64,000 nucleotides of DNA from Oscillibacter sp. (GCF_028693505.1 NZ_JAQUVF010000004.1:1-64000), one strand, 5' to 3'; positions 36,786 through 47,301 are shown, counted from the stretch's first letter. Numbers and translations: made by a program. The notes: generated by a model from the letters alone, not told the origin.

Positions 36786-39278
36786 ATGGAAAAAATGCAG
36801 GAAATTTGGCAGAAGAAACGAAAACGACTGGGGTTATGGATTCCTCTGGGGCTCTTTCTGGTGCTGAGTATTCTTGTACTGGGGTTGTTCTGCGCGGATT
36901 ACGGGACGGTCAATGCCACCTCCGGTGAGAAGTACCGCAGCATGGATGAATATTTGTTTCCGGATTATCTGAAAACGCCGGATGATGGGATCACACAGTA
37001 TTTTGTGCCGCAGCATTCGAATCTGAAGGATATTCAAATTCGTCTGGCCTTTGCAAGCCCGGAGTTGCTGGAAGAATTTGGCGCCACCATCGCGCTGACG
37101 ATCCGTGATGCACAGGGCAATGAACTGCAGCGCGTAGAGGTTCCGGATGAAGATGCTCCCAACTGGGGGTACTATGTTCTGTCGATGGATATGTCGCTGA
37201 AAAAGGGACAAACCTACAGTTTGACCCTTCAGCAGCTACAGGCCTACTGCGAAGAAAGCACCGGTGAATTCCGGCTCTCCTACGAACCGTTTATCTATTC
37301 GGACGGGAATGCAGGGGAGATACCGGCGGAAAATCTCCGCTGCGAATGGAACGGGGTCGAACAGGACTACCAGATGGATCTCTACTATGAATACACCTGC
37401 AGAAATGACAACTTGTTTCATTTGACTCTCTTAATTCTGGTACTGCTGGCGGTTCTGGTTTTGGCCGGTCTGTTTTCCGAGACGCGCGGCGCCAAAATTA
37501 CGGCCGCACTGCTGGTTGTTCTCTCTCCGCTTCTCTGGTTCATCCTTACCGAGCTAATTACCGGAAATCTGGATACAATCGAACATTCCTATTGGAAAAT
37601 CAATCTGGCAATCTACTATTCCGTTCTTCTGTTGGGTTATTTTCTGATCCGGAATTCGAAAATTGTACTGGCGCTGGGCTATGCGTTTTTCCCGCTGCTG
37701 GCGCTGGTGCAGTACTATGTAAATTCGTTCCGGGGGCGTCCATTCCTGATAATTGATATTGCCAGTCTGAAAACTGCCGCCAGCGTCATGGGCAGCTATG
37801 ATTTCAGTATCGGGACAGCCTCCTGTCTGATTGCCTTGGTGTGCAGCGCAGGTTTGCTCTGCGGTTCGATTCTGCTGCCAAATATCTGCGGAAAACGCTT
37901 TTGCGCTTTTGGTAGAGTGCTGTCCGCTGTCTGTATAGTTGCCGTCTGCGCCGGTCTGTGCAGTCGTAGCGTCATGGCTCATTTCAGCTGTTTCTCTATT
38001 AATAATTGGGATCCTTCTGTCCCGTATACACACCGTGGATACCTTTGCGCATTGCTGCCACAGCTACAATATATCCACACAGAGATCCCGGATGGTTATT
38101 CCTCGGAAGCCGTGGAGGATATAGCACAGTCTGAGGAAACGCCGTCCCCTGTAACAAACACAAAGGCTCAAAATCTTATTCTGATCATGAATGAGAGCTG
38201 GTCAGATTTCCGGGTAATCGGGGAATTTGATCAGCAGGACACCATCATGCCAAACATTGATGCCTTAACAGAAAATGTAATCCAAGGCCATCTTTATATG
38301 TCCGGCTTTGGTGCCTGCACAGCAAATTCCGAATATCAGGCACTGACCGGAAACTGTATGCAGCTGTTTGACACGCCTTCGCTGGTTCCCTACCATTTTT
38401 ATATACACGATCATGAAACGGGACTGGTTTCAACACTGAAATCACAGGGCTTTTCGTCGCAGGCACTGCATCCGAATAATGCCACCAACTATAATCGAAA
38501 CATTGTGTATTCCCAGATGGGATTTGATGAGTTTCTGTCTATTACAGAGTGGCCCGGCAAGTGGAACAAGCCCCTCCGGGGCGTAGTGACGGATTCTGCA
38601 GCCTACGGCCTGTTAATTGAAGAATATGAGCAACAGGAAGCAGGGAAGCCGTTCTTTTCGTTTATGGTCACCATGCAAAATCACGGCGGATACACCAACG
38701 CAGAGTTTGAATCCACCGTGGATTTGAACTTAGACCAGGAGTATCCGCAGGCGGAACAGTATTTGTCAATTCAAAAATACAGCGATACAGCATTTATGGA
38801 GCTGATTGAGTATTTTGAAAATGTGGACGAGCCCACCATGGTGGTCATGTTCGGTGACCACATGCCCTCTATCGAACAGGGTTTTTATGAGGAACTGTAC
38901 GGAGCGCCGCTGAGCGAACTCTCCTTTGAAGAACTGCAGCAGCGCTACTGCACGCCCATGGTAATCTGGGCGAACTACGACATTGATGAGGCCGCAGGCG
39001 TCGAGATGAGTGCAAATTATCTGGGCAGCTATCTGCTGGAGCAGGCCGGTCTGGAGATGACTGACTATAATCGTTTCCTGCTGGCAGCGATGGAGGAAAT
39101 CCCGGTGATCAACAACCAAGCCGTGCGGGATGCAGCAGGGGAGTGGTATTCCTTTGCAGAACTCCCGGATCATCTGGCAGAGTTGCTGCAAAAATATCGC
39201 ATCTTGCAATACAACAATGTCTTTGGCGCAAACGAAAAGGTTGCGGACGCGTTCTCCCTGTCAGACGGAGGAAACTAA
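36786..39278 (+). CDS. LTA-synthase-like sulfatase-fold phosphoglycerol transferase
   Basis: NLILIMNESWSDFRVIGEF...YMSGFGACTANSEYQALTGN...FFSFMVTMQNHGGY...VVMFGDHMPS. Confidence 0.85.
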   Translation: MEKMQEIWQKKRKRLGLWIPLGLFLVLSILVLGLFCADYGTVNATSGEKYRSMDEYLFPDYLKTPDDGITQYFVPQHSNLKDIQIRLAFASPELLEEFGATIALTIRDAQGNELQRVEVPDEDAPNWGYYVLSMDMSLKKGQTYSLTLQQLQAYCEESTGEFRLSYEPFIYSDGNAGEIPAENLRCEWNGVEQDYQMDLYYEYTCRNDNLFHLTLLILVLLAVLVLAGLFSETRGAKITAALLVVLSPLLWFILTELITGNLDTIEHSYWKINLAIYYSVLLLGYFLIRNSKIVLALGYAFFPLLALVQYYVNSFRGRPFLIIDIASLKTAASVMGSYDFSIGTASCLIALVCSAGLLCGSILLPNICGKRFCAFGRVLSAVCIVAVCAGLCSRSVMAHFSCFSINNWDPSVPYTHRGYLCALLPQLQYIHTEIPDGYSSEAVEDIAQSEETPSPVTNTKAQNLILIMNESWSDFRVIGEFDQQDTIMPNIDALTENVIQGHLYMSGFGACTANSEYQALTGNCMQLFDTPSLVPYHFYIHDHETGLVSTLKSQGFSSQALHPNNATNYNRNIVYSQMGFDEFLSITEWPGKWNKPLRGVVTDSAAYGLLIEEYEQQEAGKPFFSFMVTMQNHGGYTNAEFESTVDLNLDQEYPQAEQYLSIQKYSDTAFMELIEYFENVDEPTMVVMFGDHMPSIEQGFYEELYGAPLSELSFEELQQRYCTPMVIWANYDIDEAAGVEMSANYLGSYLLEQAGLEMTDYNRFLLAAMEEIPVINNQAVRDAAGEWYSFAELPDHLAELLQKYRILQYNNVFGANEKVADAFSLSDGGN

Positions 39279-39320
39279 ACAGCACTTACCCGATTGATTG
39301 GAAAAATTAAGGAGTTATTT

Positions 39321-41546
39321 ATGGAAGAACTGTCCGCAGAGAAATTAGCAGCCACGAACCGGATTCACATTGCTCCGATTTTGCTGGGCTACATCATTTA
39401 CGTCATTTTTTTGTCCATGACAGATCTGCTGGCACTGCCGCTGTACTATCTGGATGCCAACCGGTTTTTGCCGGTGGCAATCGGACTTGCGGCAGCGCTG
39501 ACTGTGTTGCTGGTGGTGCGGACAAGGAAATATATCAGCATTGAGACGCTTCGCCTGCAAAAATCTTGGCTTGTGTACGGTGGAATTCTTTTGGCAATTG
39601 CCTTTTTGCGCGGTCTTGCGCCGGATCTGTCCCACGATGTCAGCATGGCACGTGTATTTTGGCAGTACCCCGGTTTTGCTGATAATATCAGCTATAATGT
39701 TTTCCCCGCCGGATTCACCTTTTTCTTTCCGTTGAGCGACCGCATTTTCTATTACCCACGGCTGCTGCTGGGCTGCCGGCTCGGTATGCTGATGAATGCT
39801 TTTTTGCTGATTTTAATCTACCGGCAGGTTTGGGATCTGCTGCATCGGCTCGTAGGGAGCCGTCTTGAAGAGATCCGCACTGCATATGCCGAAAGAGCGG
39901 TTCAACAACCGCTCATAGGGATTCTAAACTATTTAATCAGCGAAGAATTTCTGGCTTTTATGGCGGTAACGCTGTATTATTCGCTGGCAGATCTTGGCAC
40001 CTATATGATTGATCTGGTTGCCATTCCGCTGTTGCTCTGGCTGGTGAAGCGGGTTCTGGACGGACGTCGTCATGATGCCGCCGTTGCAGAGTTGATCTTT
40101 GTTGCGGTGCTCTGCGGTCTCTGCTTCGCTCTGAAGTTCACAAATGTTATTTTTGTTGCGCCCCTGCTGCTGATTTATCTGTGGCAGAACCGCAAAGCCA
40201 TTCACCCCGGCATTTTTTGTTTGTGCCTGCTGCTGGGACTGCTTCCCTCTGTGCCCTATTTGCTGTACGCCTACACCAGTACGGGAAATCCGGTTTTCTG
40301 GACATTTAATTCCATTTTTAAATCCCCTTACTACCCAGATACGGACTTCAAGGATACTCGCTGGGGCCCGCAAAACTGGAAGGACTTTCTGCTCTGGCCG
40401 TTTCATCTGATTTTTAATTACAGTGAAAATGTAGCCGAAATCTCATTTCTCCCCCAAGTCTATCTGCTGTTTGGCTATGTGGGGGCAGGGTGTGCCGCGC
40501 TGCGCTACCGTAAGCACAAAGAGGAGAAACCCTTGCTGCTGGTGGCAGCGGTATTTATGATTTTCACACTCTTTTGGCTGAAAAGTACCGGGTATCCCCG
40601 CTATGCGATTCTCTGCGAAATTCTGGCTCTGCTTCTGGCAGCCGCATGGCTGATTTCCTTTCTGGAGTCCAAAAAACGTTGGAAGCGAGCCGTGGCCGTC
40701 CTGTCCCTGCTTGTCCTTTTCGCACAATGCATGGTAAACACGGGAGCGGCTGCGTTGAATCTTTATGACTGGAGTTTTCGGGAAAGGATTGTATCCACAA
40801 GTGCAATTACCAGCTATTATAGATTAAATGCTGCGGAGCTGTTCACCGATCGCGGCTTAATCGGCACGGAGGAGCAGCGGGAGCGGGTGGATGTGTTTCT
40901 CTCCACCCATATTCGTCATAGTATGATGAAGGTGCTGGACCCCGACGCGGCAATTGTGAACGGTAGCTATATCGTGAATTACTTATTGGCGCTTAAAGAT
41001 GAAAAGGGCATTGATTATGTTTCTTATTATTTTGGAAAATTAAAAGAAGAAGAGGCAAATGGCGCAAGAATTTATGATATGGCAATAGCCGGCGAATATG
41101 ATTCTTTTTGCGACAGTGCCAATTCCGTCGGTGCGGAAATCATTTCCCTGGAGGAAGTAGACGGATACTTTGTAGGCAAAGATACGCCTATTTTAATAGG
41201 TTATTCCATGACAGGAAAAGAAAATACTTGTACGGATTTATCAACTCAACCAAGTTTTGAAATTCCGGCAGGAAGCGCAGCTGTTCATATTTCCGGTATC
41301 GCCTGTCTGCCCTCCTATGTACAATGGGATGCGGTTAACCCAATTGTGCAGATTTGTATATCTGCAGCTGGAGAAAGCGTTGCGTTGCTGACCCTTGAAA
41401 TTCCTCAGCATGAGTATATTCAAATTGATCAACTACTTGACGTGTCCCAGTATACACAATCGGGTTCGGCAACGCTCTCTATCAGCGACGTGTCCGAACA
41501 ATCAATAGCCGGTAATATATTTAATCTGGAGGTATTACCGCAATGA
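39321..41546 (+). CDS. Polytopic membrane protein, GT-C-like
   Basis: Many TM helices, located in the glycan operon just before a DPM1-like GT2; AAGGAG before ATG at 39321. Confidence 0.6.
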   Translation: MEELSAEKLAATNRIHIAPILLGYIIYVIFLSMTDLLALPLYYLDANRFLPVAIGLAAALTVLLVVRTRKYISIETLRLQKSWLVYGGILLAIAFLRGLAPDLSHDVSMARVFWQYPGFADNISYNVFPAGFTFFFPLSDRIFYYPRLLLGCRLGMLMNAFLLILIYRQVWDLLHRLVGSRLEEIRTAYAERAVQQPLIGILNYLISEEFLAFMAVTLYYSLADLGTYMIDLVAIPLLLWLVKRVLDGRRHDAAVAELIFVAVLCGLCFALKFTNVIFVAPLLLIYLWQNRKAIHPGIFCLCLLLGLLPSVPYLLYAYTSTGNPVFWTFNSIFKSPYYPDTDFKDTRWGPQNWKDFLLWPFHLIFNYSENVAEISFLPQVYLLFGYVGAGCAALRYRKHKEEKPLLLVAAVFMIFTLFWLKSTGYPRYAILCEILALLLAAAWLISFLESKKRWKRAVAVLSLLVLFAQCMVNTGAAALNLYDWSFRERIVSTSAITSYYRLNAAELFTDRGLIGTEEQRERVDVFLSTHIRHSMMKVLDPDAAIVNGSYIVNYLLALKDEKGIDYVSYYFGKLKEEEANGARIYDMAIAGEYDSFCDSANSVGAEIISLEEVDGYFVGKDTPILIGYSMTGKENTCTDLSTQPSFEIPAGSAAVHISGIACLPSYVQWDAVNPIVQICISAAGESVALLTLEIPQHEYIQIDQLLDVSQYTQSGSATLSISDVSEQSIAGNIFNLEVLPQ

Positions 41547-42259
41547 GAAGCCTTGTCATGATTCCGGCGTACAACGAGGAATGCAATATCCTCAATACCA
41601 TTGCCGACATTCGACGGCACGCCCCGGAAATGGATTATATTGTCATTAACGACTGCTCCACGGACCACACTGAGGAAATTCTGAAAGAGAATGGGATTCC
41701 CTATCTGAATCATCCAGTTAATTTGGGTATCGGCGGCGGCGTCCAAAGCGGCTATCGTTACGCGAAAGACAACGGGTATGACATTGCCATTCAGTTTGAC
41801 GGTGACGGTCAGCACGAAGCGCAGTATTTACATACGCTGATTGCTCCCATCGAAACGGATGCCGCGGACTTTGCGATTGGATCTCGTTTCCTTGAAAATG
41901 AAGGCTTCCAGTCCTCTTTTTTGCGGCGGTTCGGAATTAATTTTTTAAGCGGAATGATTCATCTGCTGTGCGGTATTCGAGTCAATGATGTCACCAGCGG
42001 AATGCGAGCCGTCAACCGATCGCTGATTGAAGCGTTTGCACAGGATTATGCACAGGATTATCCCGAGCCTGAGGCGATTTTGGCCGCGGGTTTGAAGGGG
42101 GCACGGATTCTGGAAATTCCGGTACAGATGCGGGAACGACAGGGCGGGACAAGCTCTATCAATGCGCTGCGCTCGGTCTATTACATGATTAAAGTAACCT
42201 TGGCGCTGTTTTTCTCTGCGATGTCAGCGCCGAGAGACAGGAGGAAGCTGCATGAGTAA
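41543..42259 (+). CDS. DPM1/GtrB-like family 2 glycosyltransferase
   Basis: SLVMIPAYNEECNILNTIADIRRHAPEMDYIVINDCSTD...FDGDGQHEAQYL. Confidence 0.88.
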   Translation: MRSLVMIPAYNEECNILNTIADIRRHAPEMDYIVINDCSTDHTEEILKENGIPYLNHPVNLGIGGGVQSGYRYAKDNGYDIAIQFDGDGQHEAQYLHTLIAPIETDAADFAIGSRFLENEGFQSSFLRRFGINFLSGMIHLLCGIRVNDVTSGMRAVNRSLIEAFAQDYAQDYPEPEAILAAGLKGARILEIPVQMRERQGGTSSINALRSVYYMIKVTLALFFSAMSAPRDRRKLHE

Positions 42260-42605
42260 AACATTGCAGATCGCGATGCTGCTGGCAGTACTGCTGTATT
42301 TCATCCTGCTCATCAGAATGTTGAAGAAGAAAACGCTCAACCTGAAATACACGCTGCTGTGGCTGTTTTCCGGGGTTTTGATGCTGCTGCTGGCGACATT
42401 CCCCGGTTTTCTGGATTGGTTTTCAAAGCTGGTGGGGATCTATGAACCGACCAATGCTTTGTTTGCAATCATCTTCTTCTGCGTGATCATCATTCTGATG
42501 TCGCTGACGGCGATTGTCTCAAAGTTGAACGAAAAAAATAAGCGGCTGATCCAATCTGTTGCCCTCTTGGAAAAGCGGGTTCGTGAACTGGAGGAAAGAA
42601 CATGA
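42252..42605 (+). CDS. DUF2304 family membrane protein
   Basis: MSKTLQIAMLLAVLLYFILLIRMLKKKTLNLKYTLLWLFSGVLMLLLATFP; next to the GtrB-like GT2. Confidence 0.85.
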   Translation: MSKTLQIAMLLAVLLYFILLIRMLKKKTLNLKYTLLWLFSGVLMLLLATFPGFLDWFSKLVGIYEPTNALFAIIFFCVIIILMSLTAIVSKLNEKNKRLIQSVALLEKRVRELEERT

Positions 42606-42949
42606 AAATGACGTTGCTCTGCCTGTTAAATACGTGCCTGATGGCCACCGGACAGATGCTGTTCAAGGTCGGTTCCGGCGGCAAAGAGCTGCACGGCGTT
42701 GTGGATATTATCCGCCTGTTCTTTACCCCGGTGGTTCTGGTTGCTCTGTGCCTGTATGCCGCCACCACAGGGCTGTGGCTCTATATTCTCAGCAGAATGC
42801 CAATCAGTCATGCCTATCCCATTCAGGCGCTTGCGTTTCCGCTGGTGCTGCTGGCGTCAATGGTTTTCTTCCACGAACAGATCTCTGTTACCAAATGGAT
42901 TGGCATTGCAGTGATTGTCTGCGGTGTATTCATTGCAACGAGAGGATGA
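42602..42949 (+). CDS. Small DMT/SMR-type (EamA-like) membrane protein, possible lipid-sugar flippase
   Basis: Four TM helices, QMLFKVGSG...ISHAYPIQALAFPLVLLASMVFFHEQISVTKWIGIAVIVCGVFIATRG. Confidence 0.8.
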   Translation: MKMTLLCLLNTCLMATGQMLFKVGSGGKELHGVVDIIRLFFTPVVLVALCLYAATTGLWLYILSRMPISHAYPIQALAFPLVLLASMVFFHEQISVTKWIGIAVIVCGVFIATRG

Positions 42950-43218
42950 TACGTCATGGAAAAACCAAAGGACTGGGAGGCCATCATCGGTCTCCGGGAA
43001 CATCTGGATCAAATGCTGGAGATGGCGTGTGAATACTATTGTCAGGACACTGACATTTCTAAAAAGGACTTCATCCAGCATGAAAATTTTGAAAATCCGG
43101 CAGGGCTGCTCTGATTGACCTTGCGTGGGATAAAGCGACCTGCCATCTGGCAGGTCAGTATGTGATCTGGCCAATGCGTTTTTTACCATGGGCGATTATG
43201 ATGTAATCTGAGGAAATT

Positions 43219-44063
43219 ATGAAAAATATATTTACAATTGATACAGAAGATTGGTTTCATGCAAATTATGAGGACGGATTATTTTAAAATGATGCATTCG
43301 TAAAGTCAACGGTAGAGCGTAATACCGCGTTTTATCTGGAAGTACTTGCTAAAAATTACTTCACAGCAGCATCCTTTGTTCTTGGTTTTGTGGCAGAGCA
43401 GCATCCCCAGCTGGTCAGGCGCATTGCCGAAGCCGGGCATGAAATTACGAGCCATGGATATGGACACCAATTGGTATATCGGCAGACCCACGCAGAATTC
43501 CGTGAGGATCTTCGACGCAGCAAGAGGATGCTGGAGGATCTGATTGTGAAACCGGTGTGCGGCTACCGTGCGCCCTGCTGATCGATTACGGAAAACGGCT
43601 TCTGGGCGCTCTCCGTTCTGGAAGAAGAGGGCGTTTCCGTTGACAGCAGTATTTTCCCGTTTAAAAACTTCCTTTATGGGGCAGCTAGGGCGCCACGTTT
43701 TCCGTATCAGGCGGTCAAGTGTGCTCCCACGGCGCAAATGCTCATTGAGATTCCCCCTCCACCATTCATGTGCCGGGATTAAATGTTCCGTTTTCAGGCA
43801 GGTTTTATTTCCGCACAATGCTGTATGGGTTTATCAACGTGTTTACGCACCGGATCAATTCTCAGTGCAAGCCGGTTGTCTTTTATCTGCATCCTCGGAA
43901 AATTGACCCGGAACAGCCCCGGCTGAACTTGAGCCGGTGGGATGCCTTAATTCACTATTACAGAATCAGTCACTGCAGAGCGAAAAGGGAGCATCTTCTC
44001 GAAAAGTTTTCCTGTGAATCAATTGGAAGTGTATTGCAGAGTGATTTTTATTTATATATATAA
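43219..44063 (+). pseudogene. Polysaccharide deacetylase with DUF3473-like tail, degenerate
   Basis: MKNIFTIDTEDWFHANYEDGLF-TAA(43285)...GHEITSHGYGHQLVYRQT...GYRAPC-TGA(43579)-SITENGFWALSVLEEEGVSVDSSIFP, then frameshift to HVPGLNVPFSGRFYFR...YLHPRKIDPEQPR. Confidence 0.85.
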
Positions 44064-44560
44064 TGAATGGAATGATATCTTATTTGAAACTTTTGCTTAC
44101 TACCATTCCTGGCAAGTTACTCTCTACATTCCTACTATCGATGGTACCCGTCATCGAGCTACGGGGCGGGCTGCCTTATGGTATTGCGCTGGGGTTAGAT
44201 TATCCGCTGGCATTGGCAGCAGCGGTACTGGGAAATATGGTGCCTGTTCCGTTTATTGTCCTGTACATTCGCCATATTTTTGCCTGGCTGCGGAAGCGGA
44301 GTGTCTGGTGGAATGAAAAGATTACCAAGTTGGAGAAGAGGGCCCACCTGAAGGGCCGTCTCGTACATAAGTACAGTGCCATTGGACTTTGCGTCTTGGT
44401 GGCAATCCCGTTACCCGGCACTGGTGCGTGGACCGGAGCGCTGGTAGCCGCACTCTTGGATATGCGACTAAAAAGTGCCATTCCATCTATCTTTTTAGGC
44501 GTCTGCATTGCAGCAGGGATTATGACCGTTGTGACGACGGGCATCATTCATATCTTATGA
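44063..44560 (+). CDS. Small multidrug export protein family (COG2426-like)
   Basis: LLSMVPVIELRGGLPYGIALGLDYPLALAAAVLGNMVPVPFI...AIPLPGTGAWTGALVAALL. Confidence 0.8.
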   Translation: MNGMISYLKLLLTTIPGKLLSTFLLSMVPVIELRGGLPYGIALGLDYPLALAAAVLGNMVPVPFIVLYIRHIFAWLRKRSVWWNEKITKLEKRAHLKGRLVHKYSAIGLCVLVAIPLPGTGAWTGALVAALLDMRLKSAIPSIFLGVCIAAGIMTVVTTGIIHIL

Positions 44561-44572
44561 TTTCAAGCCACT

Positions 44573-44790
44573 TGATGCCGCGAAGCGTTTGATATTGTGC
44601 CAATTCCCACAGGCTTAGTTCTCCGTCCACATGCCACTCCATGACAACTTCTGCAGCTGGCCTCCACGCCCGATACTCCGCCTCCTGACCAATTGCCAGG
44701 GCACGGCTAAAACGCATGACATAAGCTTTATTTCGCCGCTGATAGAGGGATGAGCCCTCGTCAGCGGCGATTTTTTTGTATTTTTCCTTG
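44573..44790 (-). pseudogene. Fragment of a DUF6076-like protein (second partial copy of 47354-48325)
   Basis: TKEKYKKIAADEGSSLYQRRNKAYVMRFSRALAIGQEAEYRAWRPAAE versus KEKYEKKIAADEGLSLYQRRNKAYAMRVSRAPAIYQDAEYQAWKQAAE. Confidence 0.8.
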
Positions 44791-44806
44791 GTCAACAGCT
44801 TGCCAT

Positions 44807-44835
44807 TTGATACTCTCCGCCTTTTGTGGTATACT
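44807..44835 (+). promoter_or_regulatory. Promoter TTGATA-17-TATACT upstream of the helicase
   Basis: -35 44807-44812, -10 44830-44835. Confidence 0.6.
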
Positions 44836-44944
44836 AAATCCATAAGATTGCCGCCCAGGAATATCTGGAGCTGTTTCGAGAGGGTGCGGGGGACCGCACG
44901 ACGATTGCGACAAGCTGACGGCACAAGAACGGAGAATCATTTTC

Positions 44945-46228
44945 ATGACCTTTGAGCAATTGCAACTATCTCAGCCGCTGCTGAATGCCATTCGGCATCA
45001 GGGCTACATAGAGCCCACTCCCATTCAGCAGCAGGCCATCCCACACCTTTTGGAAAAACAAGATCTGATTGGCTGTGCGCAGACCGGCACCGGAAAAACC
45101 GCCGCATTTGCCCTGCCAATCCTTCAACTTTTGTCTCAATCGCGCGCCAAGCAGGTGCGTGCACTGATTTTAACGCCGACCAGAGAGCTGGCGATTCAGA
45201 TTTTGGAGTGTTTTCAAAGCTATGGAGAAAACCTGCCCCTGCGAGCTGCGGCCATCTTCGGCGGCGTTGGGCAGGAGCCGCAGGTAACGGCGCTGCAGCG
45301 CGGTGTGGATGTCCTCATCGCCACGCCGGGCCGTCTGTGCGATTTAATGCAGCAGGGCTACGTAAAGCTGGACCGACTGGAAATTTTCGTGCTGGACGAA
45401 GCGGACCGGATGCTGGACATGGGCTTTTTGCGGGATGTGAAAAAGGTGCTGGCCGCCTTACCGAAGCAGCGCCAGACCTTGCTCTTTAGCGCCACCATGC
45501 CTCGAGAGATCGAGTCGCTGGCCCGCACCATGCTCCATGAGCCGGTGACGGTAAAGGTAAACCCCGTCACCGACACCGCCACCGCCGTACAGCAGAGCGT
45601 GTACCTGATCGATAAGAAAAACAAAAAATATCTGCTTCAGGAAATCCTTAAGCGTGGCATTACCAGCGCTCTGGTTTTCACCAGAACCAAGTATGGTGCC
45701 AACGACGTGGTCAAGGACCTCGCCAAGGCGGGCATCGAGGCAATGGCCATCCACGGAAACAAGAGCCAGACCGCCAGACAGACAGCACTTAGCAGCTTCA
45801 AAAGCGGGAAAATCAAGGTGCTGGTCGCCACAGACATTGCCGCTCGCGGCATCGATGTGCCGGAATTGTCCCACGTCATCAACTACGAGCTGCCCAACGA
45901 GCCGGAGACCTACATCCATCGGGTGGGCCGAACGGGCCGAGCAGGACTGGGCGGCATCGCCATCAGCTTTTGCGACTATGACGAGCTGGATTATCTAAAG
46001 GATATTGAAAAGCTCATCGGAAAGACCATTCCGCGGGAAACCTCCAAGTGGCCCATGGAAATTTTGCAAAAGACGGTGAAGCAGCCCCGCACAGCGCCAT
46101 CTTCCGTCAGACGGCGGACCGCTGCTGCGTCCGGGGAAGTGCACGCAGCAAAACGGAGCGCACCCAGACGGCAGCCGTCGGTGGTGAAGAGCCGTCCGGT
46201 AGAAAAGCGGCAGAGACGGCGTCCGTAA
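44945..46228 (+). CDS. DEAD-box RNA helicase
   Basis: GCAQTGTGKTAAFALPILQLL...LTPTRELAIQ...VLDEADRMLDMGF...FSATMP...HRVGRTGRAG. Confidence 0.93.
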   Translation: MTFEQLQLSQPLLNAIRHQGYIEPTPIQQQAIPHLLEKQDLIGCAQTGTGKTAAFALPILQLLSQSRAKQVRALILTPTRELAIQILECFQSYGENLPLRAAAIFGGVGQEPQVTALQRGVDVLIATPGRLCDLMQQGYVKLDRLEIFVLDEADRMLDMGFLRDVKKVLAALPKQRQTLLFSATMPREIESLARTMLHEPVTVKVNPVTDTATAVQQSVYLIDKKNKKYLLQEILKRGITSALVFTRTKYGANDVVKDLAKAGIEAMAIHGNKSQTARQTALSSFKSGKIKVLVATDIAARGIDVPELSHVINYELPNEPETYIHRVGRTGRAGLGGIAISFCDYDELDYLKDIEKLIGKTIPRETSKWPMEILQKTVKQPRTAPSSVRRRTAAASGEVHAAKRSAPRRQPSVVKSRPVEKRQRRRP

Positions 46229-46281
46229 AGGTAAAGCACTTTATTTATTTACAAATTTAGGCTTTACTGGGACAAACTCCC

Positions 46282-47301
46282 ATGGTATTCTATTTCCCGG
46301 TGATAAAATTGACAAAGGAAAAAATTTGCGCCGTAGGGAAGGGCATCGCAGGGAAGCTGCCGGTATTTTTGTTCTGCGTTCTCTTCATCAACGGCTACAA
46401 CACATGGTTTGGAAAAGAAAATAGCATCGTTGGCGTCATTTTACTGATGGGACTGCTGATGTTCCTGAAGGCTGATTTCGGCATAGACGCAAAATACAGC
46501 GCCGTGCTGGTGCCGTTGCTGTTTGTTTCGATGGGACTATGCGCCAAGCTCTCCGCATGGAATCCGTTGGTGGGGCTGGTGGTGGATGCGGTTTTTTTGA
46601 GCGCCGCCCTGCTGTTTACCCGGTTGGACGCCACCCACAGCGCATATCTGCCGTTTTTCATGGGGTTTCTCATGCTCCGGGGCTACGATGTGACCGGCGA
46701 GTTATTTGTCAAGCGAATGGTGAGTCTGGCGGTCATCGGCTACGTGGTCGGTCTGCTGCACTTTCTGGGCAGTCGCAAAACCTGCGGACACGCCCAGCCA
46801 AGCGCTTTACTAAGAGGCCTTTCCTTGTATGGTCCGTGGGAGCGCTGGGCCTTGAGTTTGACGGTCACGCTGCTGGTAACGCTGCTTTTTGGCGATTTGC
46901 TGAGCATTCCAAAAAGCATGTGGGTAAACCTGACCGTGCTATCTTTGATGATGCCCATTGAGGACGATTTGGTCCGTCGGCGGCGACTGCGCATTCCTGC
47001 CACTATTTTAGGCTGTGTGCTGTTTATCGCGCTGTTTGGCTGGCTGATTCCCCCGGATTACCAGACGGCGGCGCTGTTGTTGGCAGGATTTCTGTCCATG
47101 TTCATCACGTCCTATTTCATCAAAACGGTCTATAATTCCTTTAGCGCACTGGTCACAGCCACGTTGCTGCTGCCCGCCAAGGCAGCAGTCTTGACCCGCA
47201 TTGGCAATAATTTAATTGGTGCGGCCGTGGCGCTTTTGAGTTTGTTCCTGTTTAACCGAATCTTCCTTCGGTTGGACCAGCGACGCCAGAACGCTGCCTG
47301 A
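46282..47301 (+). CDS. FUSC-like membrane protein
   Basis: Polytopic; ERWALSLTVTLLVTLLFGDLLSIPKSMWVNLTVLSLMMP...RRRLRIPATILGCVLF. Confidence 0.7.
   Translation: MVFYFPVIKLTKEKICAVGKGIAGKLPVFLFCVLFINGYNTWFGKENSIVGVILLMGLLMFLKADFGIDAKYSAVLVPLLFVSMGLCAKLSAWNPLVGLVVDAVFLSAALLFTRLDATHSAYLPFFMGFLMLRGYDVTGELFVKRMVSLAVIGYVVGLLHFLGSRKTCGHAQPSALLRGLSLYGPWERWALSLTVTLLVTLLFGDLLSIPKSMWVNLTVLSLMMPIEDDLVRRRRLRIPATILGCVLFIALFGWLIPPDYQTAALLLAGFLSMFITSYFIKTVYNSFSALVTATLLLPAKAAVLTRIGNNLIGAAVALLSLFLFNRIFLRLDQRRQNAA

Noticed and set aside
43219-44063. Programmed recoding to explain the deacetylase interruptions
   Set aside because: Two different stop codons plus a frameshift with no slippery site; simple decay is more likely
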